Shown: positions 21,048 through 32,511 of the stretch, one piece after another
Layout of the letters: each line of letters opens with the position of its first letter
How positions within the stretch are numbered: position 1 is the stretch's first letter
From: Hericium rajendrae
Lineage: Eukaryota > Basidiomycota > Agaricomycetes > Russulales > Hericiaceae
Direction: 5' to 3'
Assembly (NCBI GenBank): GCA_033439255.1
Contig: CM065879.1
Coordinates: forward strand, 662,501 to 726,500
DNA: 64,000 nt
Translations under genes and position numbers: made by a program
Notes under the pieces: generated by a model
Told to the model about the DNA's origin: nothing
The model's database searches: none
The model's input: only the letters and a program-made list of their open reading frames with translations

Positions 21048-22073
21048 CTCGTTTCATCTATCCTTTTTGATACATTTCTTACCCGTGCAGCCATAGGAGC
21101 TCTTAGGGTATATAAAGGCTGCTCCTGTAACACCAAATTCAAGTATCTTTGCCCCCAGTTTGTACGTCAGAATCCTCTAAGGTTCTTTCCTACAATCAAA
21201 TCCTGGTCAAGTTGCTTCACAAGCGCTTTCAATCCACGTTATTCTACGAATTCACGTTGACGTCCAATCCACGAAGATACGAATCCAAGCAGTTATCATT
21301 CCACGTATACGCACGTCCAGTCCGATCATCAATATTCACGTCCTATGAGTCATCGTACTTTTGATCATTGTCCATCGAGTGACAGTGTTCTACGAACTTC
21401 TTCATTGCATCGCATACCCTCGACCTCTGTCTCCCACAGCCATAATCCTTGGCAAGTCAGATTCACACCAGAAGTAGAAGACAAACCCATCCCTCATCGA
21501 ACAACTAGGAGTTCTCGGAAAAGTTACCAGAAAACCCAGACACCCCTAGGTCGGAAACCACTTTTCGGCGTGACATCATTGGAGCCCACCGCGAGGGATA
21601 TCGGTTTGTTCTTCTGACTGATAAACAATCCAAAAGCCAGGAACACGGCTTCAACATCGTTCAGCTTATACCGTGCCCCATCACCATCTGGATCTTCTGA
21701 TACCGAAGTCCCGTCCAGAAGATCAACTCCGACAACACTCGCATCAGATCTCATCAGTTCTCCAAGCTCTCTAAACCCAACGTCCAGCTCAAGTGAAGCA
21801 GGAATCAGTACCCTTCCATCGTCAGGATCATCACCGAGTTCGGTACCTCTGAGTACCCTTTCAAACTCTCCACCATCTGCAGGAGCATCAATCTCGCCAG
21901 TCGGGAGCCCTGCTTCTCATCTTAGTCCAGTCCAGAATCCACCTGATTTATCCCTAGTTACTCCATTACCGCCATCACCTCCGCCCACACCTCCAATCCA
22001 GAATCCACCCGATCTATCCTTAGTTACTCCATTACCGCCATCACCTCCGCCTACACCACCGATCCTAGCCACA

Positions 22074-23960
22074 ATGAACGTGAACATCCCAGCAGGACAA
22101 GGTATTGGTCCAGCAGTGAATCCAAATGTAGGAGGTGCACCTGTAGCTCCAGCAGGACAAGGAGTCCAGCCACAAGCTGGGCAAGGTGCTCAAGCTCAGG
22201 TTGGCCAGGGAATGCAACCCCAAGCAGTAGCCCCAGTACCGTCAATCTTGACTCTCCCCCTTCCAGGAACGAAGAATGCCCCGATCAAGTTCAAGGGAGA
22301 GTACAATTATGTGGAGAAGTTCGTAGACCACTTCGAGCGGCTGTGCAATCAGAACAATGTTGTCCTAAATGCTGAAAAATGTGTATCTATCACTCAGTAC
22401 TGTTCACGAGAAGTCACCGAGTTCATCGAGGGTCTGGAGAGTCATCGAGCGAACAATTGGAACAATCTCAAGTCTGATCTGCTCAAATATTATGACGCAG
22501 ACCTATACGACCAGCGATTTAAGAAGAGGGACCTAGCAAAGTACATCAGCCAAACTAAACGTAAGAGGATGGGGAACCTAGCCTCTTGGAAGAAGTACAC
22601 CCGGGGATTCGTCAAGATTGCAGGATGGCTCCTCCAGAAAAACAAAATCACGCAAGCAGAGCATGCAGCATTCTTTTGGCGAGGGATCGGACGGGAGTTT
22701 CGCAAAATAATAGAGGCGCGATATCTGTCTTCTCATCCAAATCATAACCGTTCCCAACCCTATGACATGCAGGCAGTCGAAGTTATCGCGGAAACCATGT
22801 TGACCTGAAATCGTTTTGATGACATCCTTGATGAAAGTAGTGATGAGGACCCCACAGACTGGAGTGGGAGCGACGACTCAGAAGATGAAGACTCATCAGA
22901 TGAAGATAACCGCCTCAATGAGCGCCGGCGTGGCAAGAAAGCAAGGCACAATCGCAAGAAGATGACTCCTAAAAAGAAGAGAGTCAGATATGCAGATGAT
23001 GAAGAAGTGGAATACAAAGCTCCACGGTCGAACACGCCACCTCCACCCCGACAAGCCCCAAATAATCAAGACACCATGGAAGACCTGATCCAGCAACTCA
23101 GTCAGCTCAGCATCAATGACCCTCAGTATGCAATGGTTTATTACAGGGCCTTACAGTTGGACAAGATCATAACTGAAATTATGCCACCTCCAGCAGTAAA
23201 GGGCCAGGGGGCAACTCTGAATGTTGAGCCCAGACGGCTACCCACTCCACCTCCAAGAACCCCATGGCCAAGAGACCCACCTCCACACATAGGAAACAAT
23301 AATTCAGGAGGATCTGGGAGTACCACATTTCCACCCAACCGCAGAAATGAGATGACTTGCTATGGATGTGGAGACCAAGGACATGGACTGAATAACTGCA
23401 GAAGGTTGGAGGAATTAATCAGCCAAGGAACATTAGCCTGTGATGCTCAGAGAAGGATCACCCATGGGAACGGAGCCTTTATTAGACGATTCCAAGATGA
23501 AACAATCATCGCAGCAGCAGCACGAGAGCGGGCTGAACAACAAGCACCTGCGCAAAGCACACCGATTGCACGAACAAACCTGATTCAAGTGATCGAGTAT
23601 GAGCGAGAATCTGACGATGAAGATGGAGGAGTGTTTTTGATGGCAGGGGATACTGACGAGGAAGACTATTTGGCTTATCCAGTGGAACGATCCCCAAAGA
23701 GCACTTCACAAGCTCGGCGAACCACCTTTGATGGAGTATATCCTCCAAAGAGACCTGCAACAGTAAAACCCTCTGGAAAGGCTACGGGAAGTACGCCTAC
23801 ACCCAAGAATGTGCCTCGTACTTCTCAGGCCCCACAAATTCCAGGCGAACGAGTAGGACATCCAAGAAATGGTCCTATTACACGAAGTTCAAGGAATGAG
23901 GAAAAGGGAAAGGCACCAGAGCCACGCACAGAACGTGAGGATGTGCCAATGGACTGGTGA
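22074..23960 (+). CDS. LTR element gag region
   Basis: The gag-like part begins with a Gln/Pro/Ala-rich leader, then a capsid-type segment with TKNAPIKFKGEYNYVEKFVD and WNNLKSDLLKYYDADLYD, typical of fungal Ty3/gypsy gag. Towards the end lies a CCHC zinc knuckle (CYGCGDQGHGLNNC) that packages the element RNA, followed by a charged tail. Treated as a fossil; the region is not one continuous frame as it stands. Confidence 0.75.
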
Positions 23961-23969
23961 GCAACCAAT

Positions 23970-25187
23970 GTGGATTCGGACTCTGATGAAGAAGACCCAT
24001 TGGACAAGAAGAGGAGAGAAATGAAAGGAAAGCCGCTCATCCCACGCGTCGAGCCGAGCCCTAGTAATCCGTCCGGACAGCAGCCCATCGATACTCAGGA
24101 TCGGCTGTTTGATCCTGGAGACGATGACCAGATCATGGAAGATGTAACTCCAGCCACTGCACAGTTGAAACGGGTCAAGCCATCAGCTAGTGCAAAAGGA
24201 GAAAATGAGAGGAGAAAGCCTGCACCTCGCAAATCTGCTATATCGGTGGATCCATCACAAGTAGTTAAACAAATGCTGCGTACGCCCATTCAGCTCTCCA
24301 TTGGTGACTTGTTAGGATCCTCATCGGAAATCCAATCTGTCTTGTCCGAAAGCATGAAAAAGCGAAATCAAACAATGAATACTACAATAATGGGAGAAGG
24401 AGCTGGTGTGCATTCGCCTTTTCGGCCACCCCGAGGACCTTTGATTAAGGTACAATTTCAATATCGGGAAAAGGACATAACAGGCATCATCGACACTGGC
24501 TCTCAGCTCAATATTCTAAGTCTTGAAGTTTGGAGAAAAAAGGTCCGTTTACCCATTGACTTGAACCAGAAGATAGAGATGCACGACGCAAACGGGGGAA
24601 CAGGTCAACTCATTGGCTTAGTTCGAAAAGTGCCCCTGTCTTTCGGCGAAGTAACAACTAAAGCGGACTTGTATATTGGGGAACAGGTACCATTCGAGAT
24701 GCTGCTGGGAAGGCCATGGCAAAGAGGAAATTTAGTCTCGATTGATGAACGAGAAGACGGGACTTACCTCGTACAGAAAGATCCCGAGCAGCCCGACCGA
24801 GCCCTATGGGAAGTGCTAGTCGAAGAAGAAACAGCACACTTTGGACCATTTTTGGTGGAGGCAAGTGACCCTCGAGAAAACACAGATGTTAGGACCTACT
24901 TTGCGAGCATCGGGGGGTCAACGTACCCTGTTGTCGGTGGAACAACTCAAACTCGACTTTGGAACGACGAAGACGAAGGCCTCAATACAGAAGTCATGGT
25001 CATTGAAAGTGATGGGACCGTCTCAGACACGAGAAACGGAGTCGCTGCTGACTTGCCTGATCCCGGCAAAGATTCGACGGATGCGGTGGATCGAGTCGGA
25101 TGCGAAGACGGCAGGACAAAAAAACCATGGAAGACCATACCTTGGAATATCCGAAATCGATGTTCCTGTCCGCGAAAGTGCACTTGA
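23970..25187 (+). CDS. LTR element protease region
   Basis: A retroviral-type aspartic protease with IIDTGSQLNILS as the active-site motif and a flap-side LLGRPW further on, preceded by a Lys/Pro-rich linker. The family cleaves the gag-pol precursor. Its end overlaps the start of the large extra ORF. Confidence 0.75.
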   Translation: MDSDSDEEDPLDKKRREMKGKPLIPRVEPSPSNPSGQQPIDTQDRLFDPGDDDQIMEDVTPATAQLKRVKPSASAKGENERRKPAPRKSAISVDPSQVVKQMLRTPIQLSIGDLLGSSSEIQSVLSESMKKRNQTMNTTIMGEGAGVHSPFRPPRGPLIKVQFQYREKDITGIIDTGSQLNILSLEVWRKKVRLPIDLNQKIEMHDANGGTGQLIGLVRKVPLSFGEVTTKADLYIGEQVPFEMLLGRPWQRGNLVSIDEREDGTYLVQKDPEQPDRALWEVLVEEETAHFGPFLVEASDPRENTDVRTYFASIGGSTYPVVGGTTQTRLWNDEDEGLNTEVMVIESDGTVSDTRNGVAADLPDPGKDSTDAVDRVGCEDGRTKKPWKTIPWNIRNRCSCPRKCT

Positions 25188-28100
25188 CAGCCTGAAGCAT
25201 CGAGCACCTCCGGTGGTCGGTGAAGTCGTGAGGCTACAGCTTGAAAATCAAGGAATTAATGTCTCGAATAGTGAAAGAAAGACGCGGGACGAACGCACCT
25301 CGAAGGATAAAGAGATCGAGGATACTAAGGGGAGCGAGGGGACGCACCATGCCACCGATGAACACGAAAATGTGTTCAATCGGAAAACGGTCATAGGAAT
25401 GTGTTACGACGACGTATGGGGGAAAACACGGCCCTCGAGTGATAAGGAAAGCGCCGTCGGCTCAAGGCTAACGAACAAAGATCATCCGAGCATCGCGCGA
25501 TCCTGCGAGGGTGGGATCCACTCACCAAATGGTGAAGGAGAACCGCGGTCAGAATGCAGCCTGACAGACGGGTCTGACAGGCTCGCTGACACGAACGACT
25601 TGGCACGTTGTAGCGCTAGCGACGCGGGCCGTGCGCGATATTGGGGAAATATCAGAAGGTCAGACTTTGAAGAATGGGAGAAGCAGGGACTCACCTTTGC
25701 GAACAACGTGTCCGCCGAAATGGGAAAAATCGCGGACAGTCTGCCCGGATCTCGAACTCGCATTGCCAAGGAATTCTCATGGAGGGTTGGAAACCCGGTA
25801 AGAGGAGAGCGTGTTTCGGGAAGTTCGAACGTGCTGCTCGATGTCGGGATCGAGTCAACACGTTACGCCACCAATAGAAAAACCTGCTCGCAAGATAAGC
25901 AGGGTGGAGTCAGTCTCTCAGGAACCAAGAGGAAATGCCGCGGAATACTCACCGTGGACAGCAGATCCCATTATCCCGGTGATGCGCTGAGTGAAATAGA
26001 CCACGCCGTGGGAGGATTCCGAGCAGACCGCATCTTGAACGATGAATCTGACGAGCTTCTTGACTCGAAAGACTTGGCGTACTACGCCACACGCGATACG
26101 AGCAGGGCGCGACCCTGGGGCAATGCCGCGAAACTCAAAGAATGGGGAAAGAAAGTACTCACCACCGTGAACAATGATACCGCAGCGCAGGCAACCATCG
26201 TGAGCTCCCCTGCTTCTCGAACTCGTGCCACTAAGAAAATTTCGCCGGAGAACGAGGAGTCCGTGAAGGGGAAAGACGTTTTGGGAAAGTCCAACGGCCC
26301 GCTCAGCGTTGCGACCGAGTCAACGCGATATGCTACCAATGGAGAAACCTGCTCGCGAGATGAGGATAGCGAAATCAGCCTCCCAGGATCTGAGAAAAAA
26401 TGCCGCGGGATACTCACCACGGTCAGCGGAATCCGTCGTCCAGATGGTGCGACAGGGCCAATAGGGGATGCCGTGGAAGGCATGAACAGACCGCAATGGC
26501 CAAGCGACGAGAACGACATCTTCGGGGGTAAGAAGAGTCGGGAAAACGGACTGATCTTGGCTAGTGAGCTAAGAACCTCTTCAAGCGCGAATCAAGAATC
26601 GAGGAGTTGTGGTCAATATATAAAAGCACAGACACATGGGGGAACACACCTTCCTCAGGCTCGAGTATCCTCTTCGCCTCTGCACGAACAACCCCTCTTG
26701 ATTCTAAACGCACCGTACGCGCTACCCTCCCCACACGTCATGAATAGCGAATTACGCGTTTGCCCGATCTTGAGCAGCCCGCTCCGAGACGTGAACGGTG
26801 CGGACTTCCACGAGCTCCTAGGAATCCTGCATCGAACAAGGACCCGATTCGACGATATCCGCAACGGCGGATACCTGCATCCCGTGGTCGTTCATACGGG
26901 AAAGGGGGTCGTTGCGGGAATGGGAACGGAGGGGCGAGGTAATTTGCCCTACATCGACCTGGCCTTGGTTGACAGCGAGCTGAAAATTTACTTACCTGGC
27001 GTGGACAACTTCGCTCACTATCTCGGGCACGGCATAATGCGGTACTATCTAGATGAGCGCATCGAAGACCGGCCTGGGGAACCCGAGTCAGGACCCGAAG
27101 ACGGAGAAATCGGAGTGCCGGAGCAAGGGACAAATCGGTCCTTTCGTACCTTTCGGTCCTTTCGACACGAGTCACCCTTCAGCATCTCCAGCACCCCTCC
27201 CGAGACCGATCCCGCACCCTCCCTCGACTCCAACCTCACCGGAGGACTCATCTACCCTCCAGAAGTCTTCAGTATCCCCGTACAGAGCGACTCGATCGAT
27301 AATTACCCCATATCAGAGAATCTTTCTCTCGGCCTTCCTCCGACGGGATCCCCTTCGCTCGTTAGCCCCAACACGCAAAGCGCGGCCCCTGCCGAAGAAT
27401 TCGTGCGCGCGCTCGTCGAACTACAAGCTGCGAAAGATAGGGAGAAGAATAGGAGCGGCGCTACACCTGAGGGAGAGAATCTGGTGGAAGAGGGAAGACG
27501 GCTCGGTAGGTCCGATTCTGCAGGATCGTCCTGCCCGTCCCTCGAGTCCATTGCCAGCGACGAAATCGACGCGCTGGTCTTCGGCCTAGGACACCTTTGT
27601 GAAGGCATGCTCGAAAAGATCATCGAGCTGTACGGCAACGCCGGCATCGCCATACCCCCGCCCGATACCACCTACAAGATTGAATCCATGCTCGCTCTCC
27701 TCACGCCTACCATTCTTGACGAGATTCGCCGCACGGCTGCCGACTCCGATGCCACGTCGGCAGCATCCTCAAGTAACGACTCTATGCCGCGGATTGTCAT
27801 GCCTGTGACCCCGCCCTCTCCTGATACCCGGTCCAGGATCGAGGCCTACATCGCAGCGCGCAACGGGTCGGATGCCGACGTCTCCGACACACGGTCTACC
27901 ATGTCCCCTACCTCGAGCCGTGAATACAAGACAGCCATGGAGGTCGACGGACAGGACGAATCCGACGAGGAACGCGACTATGAACCAGTGGAGGCCCTCG
28001 ACCAGCAAATTCGCGAGGTCCCCAGCAGATTCGACAACGACCACGCTTATCTCGTCAACCCCCAGATCTCGCTTCCTGGATTTCGCGCTCAAGCCGATGG

Positions 28101-28701
28101 GTCAGCGCGCGCGGACTTGCTCACTTACCCCCATTCCTTTATGGGTTTGAAGGCCACAACCTTCATCACCAGCGAGCTTCGTGACCACTTCCTAGTACCC
28201 GACCTCATCGCGCTCGCCGACTCCCCATTCCATCCCTCGGCACTCGGAACCTACTACTATTGGCGAGGGCTCTGCCGAATGGTCGTTCTCAGCGTGCACG
28301 ACAACGTCGCGCTAATTTGTAGGCACTTCGATCGGGGAAACCCCGAGCTTCAGGAAGCCCTTAATCATCCGGCCCTCAAGCTTATACGAGAGTATGCTGG
28401 AACTCCCGAGGCGCCGCTAAGCCCTCTCTTTCGTGATTCTGAATCCCAGTTCTTACTCATCACTGCCGACTTTTTTCGGTCCCAGAGGTGCTTCGAGTAC
28501 GCCAGCGCGCTCGTGCAACTTGTGTCCACTCACTTCGCAGACGACACGCTCATCCGCAACGTTATCAAGAGCGGGCTGGTCGACGGACTTCAGCTCCCCA
28601 TGCTCGCTAAGCTCTATGATCGCGAATTCGGGGAATGGTATGACATTGTCAAGGAATACCTCATCGACGAGCGTACTATCCTCGGGGAGGACGATGATTA
28701 A
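24841..28701 (+). CDS. LTR element extra ORF, 1,286 aa, unknown
   Basis: A long uninterrupted frame between protease and reverse transcriptase, where most Ty3/gypsy elements have little or nothing. The first half holds two tandem repeats of ~157 aa (starting near 25575 and 26048) that share motifs such as ESTRYATN, KCRGILT, SRTR and the RYWGN/RPWGN pair. The second half has a compact segment (NLPYIDLALVDSELKIYLPG), a Ser/Pro/Asp-rich linker, and a helix-rich C-terminus with TYYYWRGLCRMVVLSVHDNV and GEWYDIVKEYLIDE. No known domain recognised; no membrane span. It may be an accessory protein or a fused gag extension. Confidence 0.65.
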   Translation: MDHFWWRQVTLEKTQMLGPTLRASGGQRTLLSVEQLKLDFGTTKTKASIQKSWSLKVMGPSQTRETESLLTCLIPAKIRRMRWIESDAKTAGQKNHGRPYLGISEIDVPVRESALDSLKHRAPPVVGEVVRLQLENQGINVSNSERKTRDERTSKDKEIEDTKGSEGTHHATDEHENVFNRKTVIGMCYDDVWGKTRPSSDKESAVGSRLTNKDHPSIARSCEGGIHSPNGEGEPRSECSLTDGSDRLADTNDLARCSASDAGRARYWGNIRRSDFEEWEKQGLTFANNVSAEMGKIADSLPGSRTRIAKEFSWRVGNPVRGERVSGSSNVLLDVGIESTRYATNRKTCSQDKQGGVSLSGTKRKCRGILTVDSRSHYPGDALSEIDHAVGGFRADRILNDESDELLDSKDLAYYATRDTSRARPWGNAAKLKEWGKKVLTTVNNDTAAQATIVSSPASRTRATKKISPENEESVKGKDVLGKSNGPLSVATESTRYATNGETCSRDEDSEISLPGSEKKCRGILTTVSGIRRPDGATGPIGDAVEGMNRPQWPSDENDIFGGKKSRENGLILASELRTSSSANQESRSCGQYIKAQTHGGTHLPQARVSSSPLHEQPLLILNAPYALPSPHVMNSELRVCPILSSPLRDVNGADFHELLGILHRTRTRFDDIRNGGYLHPVVVHTGKGVVAGMGTEGRGNLPYIDLALVDSELKIYLPGVDNFAHYLGHGIMRYYLDERIEDRPGEPESGPEDGEIGVPEQGTNRSFRTFRSFRHESPFSISSTPPETDPAPSLDSNLTGGLIYPPEVFSIPVQSDSIDNYPISENLSLGLPPTGSPSLVSPNTQSAAPAEEFVRALVELQAAKDREKNRSGATPEGENLVEEGRRLGRSDSAGSSCPSLESIASDEIDALVFGLGHLCEGMLEKIIELYGNAGIAIPPPDTTYKIESMLALLTPTILDEIRRTAADSDATSAASSSNDSMPRIVMPVTPPSPDTRSRIEAYIAARNGSDADVSDTRSTMSPTSSREYKTAMEVDGQDESDEERDYEPVEALDQQIREVPSRFDNDHAYLVNPQISLPGFRAQADGSARADLLTYPHSFMGLKATTFITSELRDHFLVPDLIALADSPFHPSALGTYYYWRGLCRMVVLSVHDNVALICRHFDRGNPELQEALNHPALKLIREYAGTPEAPLSPLFRDSESQFLLITADFFRSQRCFEYASALVQLVSTHFADDTLIRNVIKSGLVDGLQLPMLAKLYDREFGEWYDIVKEYLIDERTILGEDDD

Positions 28702-29284
28702 GGTGCGCATCCGGAACCCCCTCGAGCCGGACTCAGTATTTAAGTTCCCCGCGGCCAGACCCATCTCGCCACTTTCCCCTATTCTTGCCTGCCGCTATGA
28801 CTTCTCGCATTTTCTAGCGTCAATCGCTATTCCGGACTCATCTATTTTCGTGCGTTCTTATCGGTTGTTCGTTTCCCACATATTTCATAAAATCCAAAAA
28901 CACCTTCATAATTCATGCTTAAAACCCCGAAAACATCTTCCTTATAGTCTTGTCATCTTGAGTTCTTTGTACGATAAAATACTGGTACCTTCTCTCTCTC
29001 TGTATGCCTCCCTTTTCTCTTTCACTACGAAATCTCCTCCCTGTAGTTTAAACTTGAACTTTCGGGCCTCGGACCTTCGTTTTAATTCCTTGCGTAGCGC
29101 CCCTTGCCATCGGATATCTGAGATCCCTAATGACACGTATTGCGCATCATTTGATTCACGTCCTGCGGCAACATGCCTCTTTGCATCAACCTCGCTCCAT
29201 GGCAATAATAATCCTACTTGCACGACAGGTGGAATAACTTCGGTGCTTCTGAATTTGGTCGAAAATCATGCGCAATCCTTCACC
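28702..29284 (+). other. AT-richer spacer between extra ORF and pol
   Basis: The pol frame is open across this stretch but lacks domain similarity until about 29285. Base composition is more AT-rich than on either side, with several pyrimidine runs. Probably a leader or intergenic segment of the element. Confidence 0.4.
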
Positions 29285-32200
29285 ATGTACAAACGTGTCG
29301 ACAAAAAGGTTAAACCAGTGCCTGGGACATTCCCGGAGTCTGCACGAGTCCATCGACGAATTCCCGAAGATCCACTTCTGACCCTGCCACATTTACCAAA
29401 GCTACTGCCTGACTTCCAGCCGACGGCACGTATCACCAAAGAACGTCGTAACATCCTAAAAATCAATACAGAGGGGTTCCTATGGCCAGAAGAGGAAAAA
29501 CTCTTCGCGCACATCATGGTACTCAATGAGGAGGCCCTTGCCTTTGAAGAGACTCAGCGCGGGACCCTCAAAGAATCCTATTTTACACCATACATTATTC
29601 CCACTGTACCTCATAGTCCCTGGGAGTACCGAAACATACCGATCCCACCTGGAATAAAGGACAAGGTCATCGCACTAATCAAAGAAAAAATTGCAGCCGG
29701 AGTATATGAGCCATCTCAATCAGCTTATCGTTCTCGCTGGTTTTGCGTACTGAAGAAAAATGGCAAGCTCCGTATTGTACATGATCTTCAGCCACTCAAC
29801 AAGGTGACCATCCGAGATTCAGGAGTCCTGCCTATCTTGGATAACTTTGTTGAACCTTTTGCAGGGCGGGCATGTAACACCGTCTTTGATCTCTTCTGGG
29901 GATTCGATGCACGAAAAGTTCATCCCGAAAGCCGTGATCTTACTGCATTTCTGACGCCGCTTGGACTTCTCCGCATCACATCAATGCCCATGGGCTTTAC
30001 CAACTCCCCAGCTGAATTTCAGAATTGCATGGTGTTCATCCTGCAGCCTGAAATCCCTGAACATGCCAACATCTTCATTGATGACTTGGCAGTTAGAGGG
30101 CCAAAGACTCAGTACCTCAATGAAGAAGGAGAACCAGAGGTGTTATCGGAAAATCCAGGAATTCGGCGATTCATCTGGGAACATGCGCAGGATGTTCATC
30201 GGATTATGCACCGCATCAAGCATGCCGGAGCGACGTTCGCACCCAACAAAGTTCAGATTTGCCGCCCGAGTGTGGATATTCTGGGGCAGACGTGCACACA
30301 GGATGGATGCATACCAGAAGATAAAAAGGTTTCCAAAATTCTCAATTGGCCCCCACTAAAGACCCCAAAAGACGTGCGAGGATTTTTAGGTCTATGTGGC
30401 ACAGTCCGCATCTGGATTCCTGGATACTCTCAGATCATCCGACCACTCACTGAACTTACTCGAAAGGAAGCTGAGTTTATTTGGGATGAACGGCGGCAAA
30501 AAGCCTTTGATCAGCTGAAGAAGCTTGTCACAACGGCACCTGCTTTACGAGCTATCGACTACTCATCGGACAAGCCTATCATATTATCAGTTGACTCAAG
30601 TAAGCATGCCGTCGGATTCATTCTCTCCCAGTTAGATGAAGAAGGCCGACGAAGACCTGCTCGGTATGGATCATTGCCCATGAGCGAAGTAGAGTCTCGT
30701 TACTCTCAGCCAAAGCTGGAATTATTCGGGTTGTACCGAGCCCTCAAACATTACAGCATACATCTTATCAGTGCCACAGATCTTTACGTCGAGGTTGATG
30801 CCAAGTACATCAAGGGAATGTTAAATGCCCCAGACCTTCAGCCGAATGCCGCTATCAATCGATGGATCCAAGGAATCCTCATGTTCGACTTCACCCTTGT
30901 CCATGTACCGGCGGATAAATTTAAAGGGCCAGATGCTTTGTCACGTCGAGAACCTGCTGAAGGGGAACACGAAGAGGAGGAGGATGATTCATGGCTGGAC
31001 AACATTGCGCTCTATGCCACGATCTCTAAAACATCCCCATCTGTTCCACATCACTATTCGGTTAGGAAATTGCCGTCATTCATATTTTCAGCCACCATTC
31101 GACTTGACCAGGAGCTGCAGAATATTTTTAGATTTCTAAAGACTCTTCAGTATCCTGCCAAAGTCAAAACTGTACAGGATGATCGATGCTTTCTACAAAA
31201 GGTAGCTCGGTTTTTCGTCAAAGGAGATTCCATGTATCGGAGAAATGGAAATGAACACCCCTTCAAAGTGATCTTTGGTCATAATGAGCGTACAAAGTTG
31301 CTTACTGAAGCACATGAAGGACTTGGACATCGAGGGGAGCAATCTGTGTTCGAGACCCTTCGACTCCGGTTCTATTGGCCACATATGAGGCACGATGTAC
31401 GACACCATGTGCGGTCTTGTCACGAGTGCCAAATTCGAAGTCTAAAAAGAAAGGTCATTCCACCCATGATCTCGACACCCTCAAACTTATGGGTGAAGGT
31501 GTACCTTGACCTAATGGACTTACCACAAGTAGGAGGAGACAATGGGTTTCAATACATAGTGGCCGCACGAGACGACCTTTCCCGAGCCTCGGAAGGGCGA
31601 GCCCTTCGCAACAAGAGATCCGAAAATCTTGCCAACTTCCTCTGGGAAGAAATATACTGCCGATACGGAGCAATTGGCCAGGTGGTCACAGACAATGGAA
31701 AGGAGTTCCTAGGCGCATTTCGCAAGCTGACAGAAGAAATGGGAACACCGCACGTTACCATCTCTCCTTATAATTCTAGAGCAAATGGAGTTGTAGAACG
31801 CGGGCACTTTATTATCCGAGAAGCCATTATCAAATCCTGTGAAGGAAAGATTCATAAATGGCCTCAAAAAGTCGCACAGGCATTCTTTGCTGACCGAATT
31901 ACCGTTAGTCAATCAACAGGATTTTCCCCCTACTACCTCCTTCATGGATGTCATCCGGTACTTCCATTTGACCTCACCGAAGCCACGTTCCTTGTTGAAG
32001 GATTTAAATCAGGAATGGAGGAAGCCGATCTTCTAGCACTTCAGATTCGCCAATTGGAGAAGAGGCCATCAGATGTAGCCAAAGCAGCCTTGACCCTTAA
32101 GCAGCATAGATTGGGGTCAAAAGAGAAGTTCGAACGACGATTTGCACGAAAAATGATAACAGAATACTATCAGCCCGGAGACCTAGTCCTGATGCGCAAC

Positions 32201-32467
32201 ACAGGCATAGAGCTTAGTGCTGATCGAAAGGCAAAGCCTCGCTATCTTGGTCCATATGTCGTGGAAAGAAGGACAAAGGGAGGTTCATATGTGCTACGAG
32301 AACCAAGTGGAGCATACCTTAAATATGCAAGTGCAGCCTTTAGGCTCCTACCTTACATCGCTCGATCGGGATCAGAGCTTCCCAAGATAGGTCGAAAACT
32401 TGTGGAGGCCGAAAGCTTGGATTCTGAGGAATCTTCTTCCGAAGATGGATCTTCTCATGACGATTAG
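29285..32467 (+). CDS. LTR element pol: RT, RNase H, integrase
   Basis: One open frame from about MYKRVDKKVKPVPG. Reverse transcriptase: SRWFCVLKKNGKLRIVHDLQ, MPMGFTNSPAEFQ and the catalytic IFIDDLAV. RNase H: IILSVDSSKHAVGF and LYVEVDAKYIKG. Integrase: an HHCC zinc region (HEGLGHRGEQ then CHECQ), the catalytic D, D and E in VYLDLMDL, VVTDNGKEF and NGVVERGH, and a GPY/F module (PRYLGPYVVERR). The domain order RT-RH-IN is that of Ty3/gypsy. Confidence 0.9.
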   Translation: MYKRVDKKVKPVPGTFPESARVHRRIPEDPLLTLPHLPKLLPDFQPTARITKERRNILKINTEGFLWPEEEKLFAHIMVLNEEALAFEETQRGTLKESYFTPYIIPTVPHSPWEYRNIPIPPGIKDKVIALIKEKIAAGVYEPSQSAYRSRWFCVLKKNGKLRIVHDLQPLNKVTIRDSGVLPILDNFVEPFAGRACNTVFDLFWGFDARKVHPESRDLTAFLTPLGLLRITSMPMGFTNSPAEFQNCMVFILQPEIPEHANIFIDDLAVRGPKTQYLNEEGEPEVLSENPGIRRFIWEHAQDVHRIMHRIKHAGATFAPNKVQICRPSVDILGQTCTQDGCIPEDKKVSKILNWPPLKTPKDVRGFLGLCGTVRIWIPGYSQIIRPLTELTRKEAEFIWDERRQKAFDQLKKLVTTAPALRAIDYSSDKPIILSVDSSKHAVGFILSQLDEEGRRRPARYGSLPMSEVESRYSQPKLELFGLYRALKHYSIHLISATDLYVEVDAKYIKGMLNAPDLQPNAAINRWIQGILMFDFTLVHVPADKFKGPDALSRREPAEGEHEEEEDDSWLDNIALYATISKTSPSVPHHYSVRKLPSFIFSATIRLDQELQNIFRFLKTLQYPAKVKTVQDDRCFLQKVARFFVKGDSMYRRNGNEHPFKVIFGHNERTKLLTEAHEGLGHRGEQSVFETLRLRFYWPHMRHDVRHHVRSCHECQIRSLKRKVIPPMISTPSNLWVKVYLDLMDLPQVGGDNGFQYIVAARDDLSRASEGRALRNKRSENLANFLWEEIYCRYGAIGQVVTDNGKEFLGAFRKLTEEMGTPHVTISPYNSRANGVVERGHFIIREAIIKSCEGKIHKWPQKVAQAFFADRITVSQSTGFSPYYLLHGCHPVLPFDLTEATFLVEGFKSGMEEADLLALQIRQLEKRPSDVAKAALTLKQHRLGSKEKFERRFARKMITEYYQPGDLVLMRNTGIELSADRKAKPRYLGPYVVERRTKGGSYVLREPSGAYLKYASAAFRLLPYIARSGSELPKIGRKLVEAESLDSEESSSEDGSSHDD

Positions 32468-32511
32468 GACGGTCGCAACTGGGGACAGTTGCCATTCAAG
32501 TTCCCCGCAGA

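Larger units (their letters stand above)
19349..21575 (+). repeat. 5' LTR, 2,227 bp
   Basis: Unusually long LTR. It holds a 452-aa ORF in its first two thirds, then a cluster of TGACTCA sites, then a TATA-like GGGTATATAAAGG near 21108 that probably sets the U3/R boundary. The same length as the 3' LTR to the base. Confidence 0.95.

Noticed and set aside
29285-32467. Chromodomain at the end of the LTR element integrase
   Set aside because: The C-terminus shows a GPY/F-like module and an acidic tail, but no chromodomain aromatic pattern was seen.
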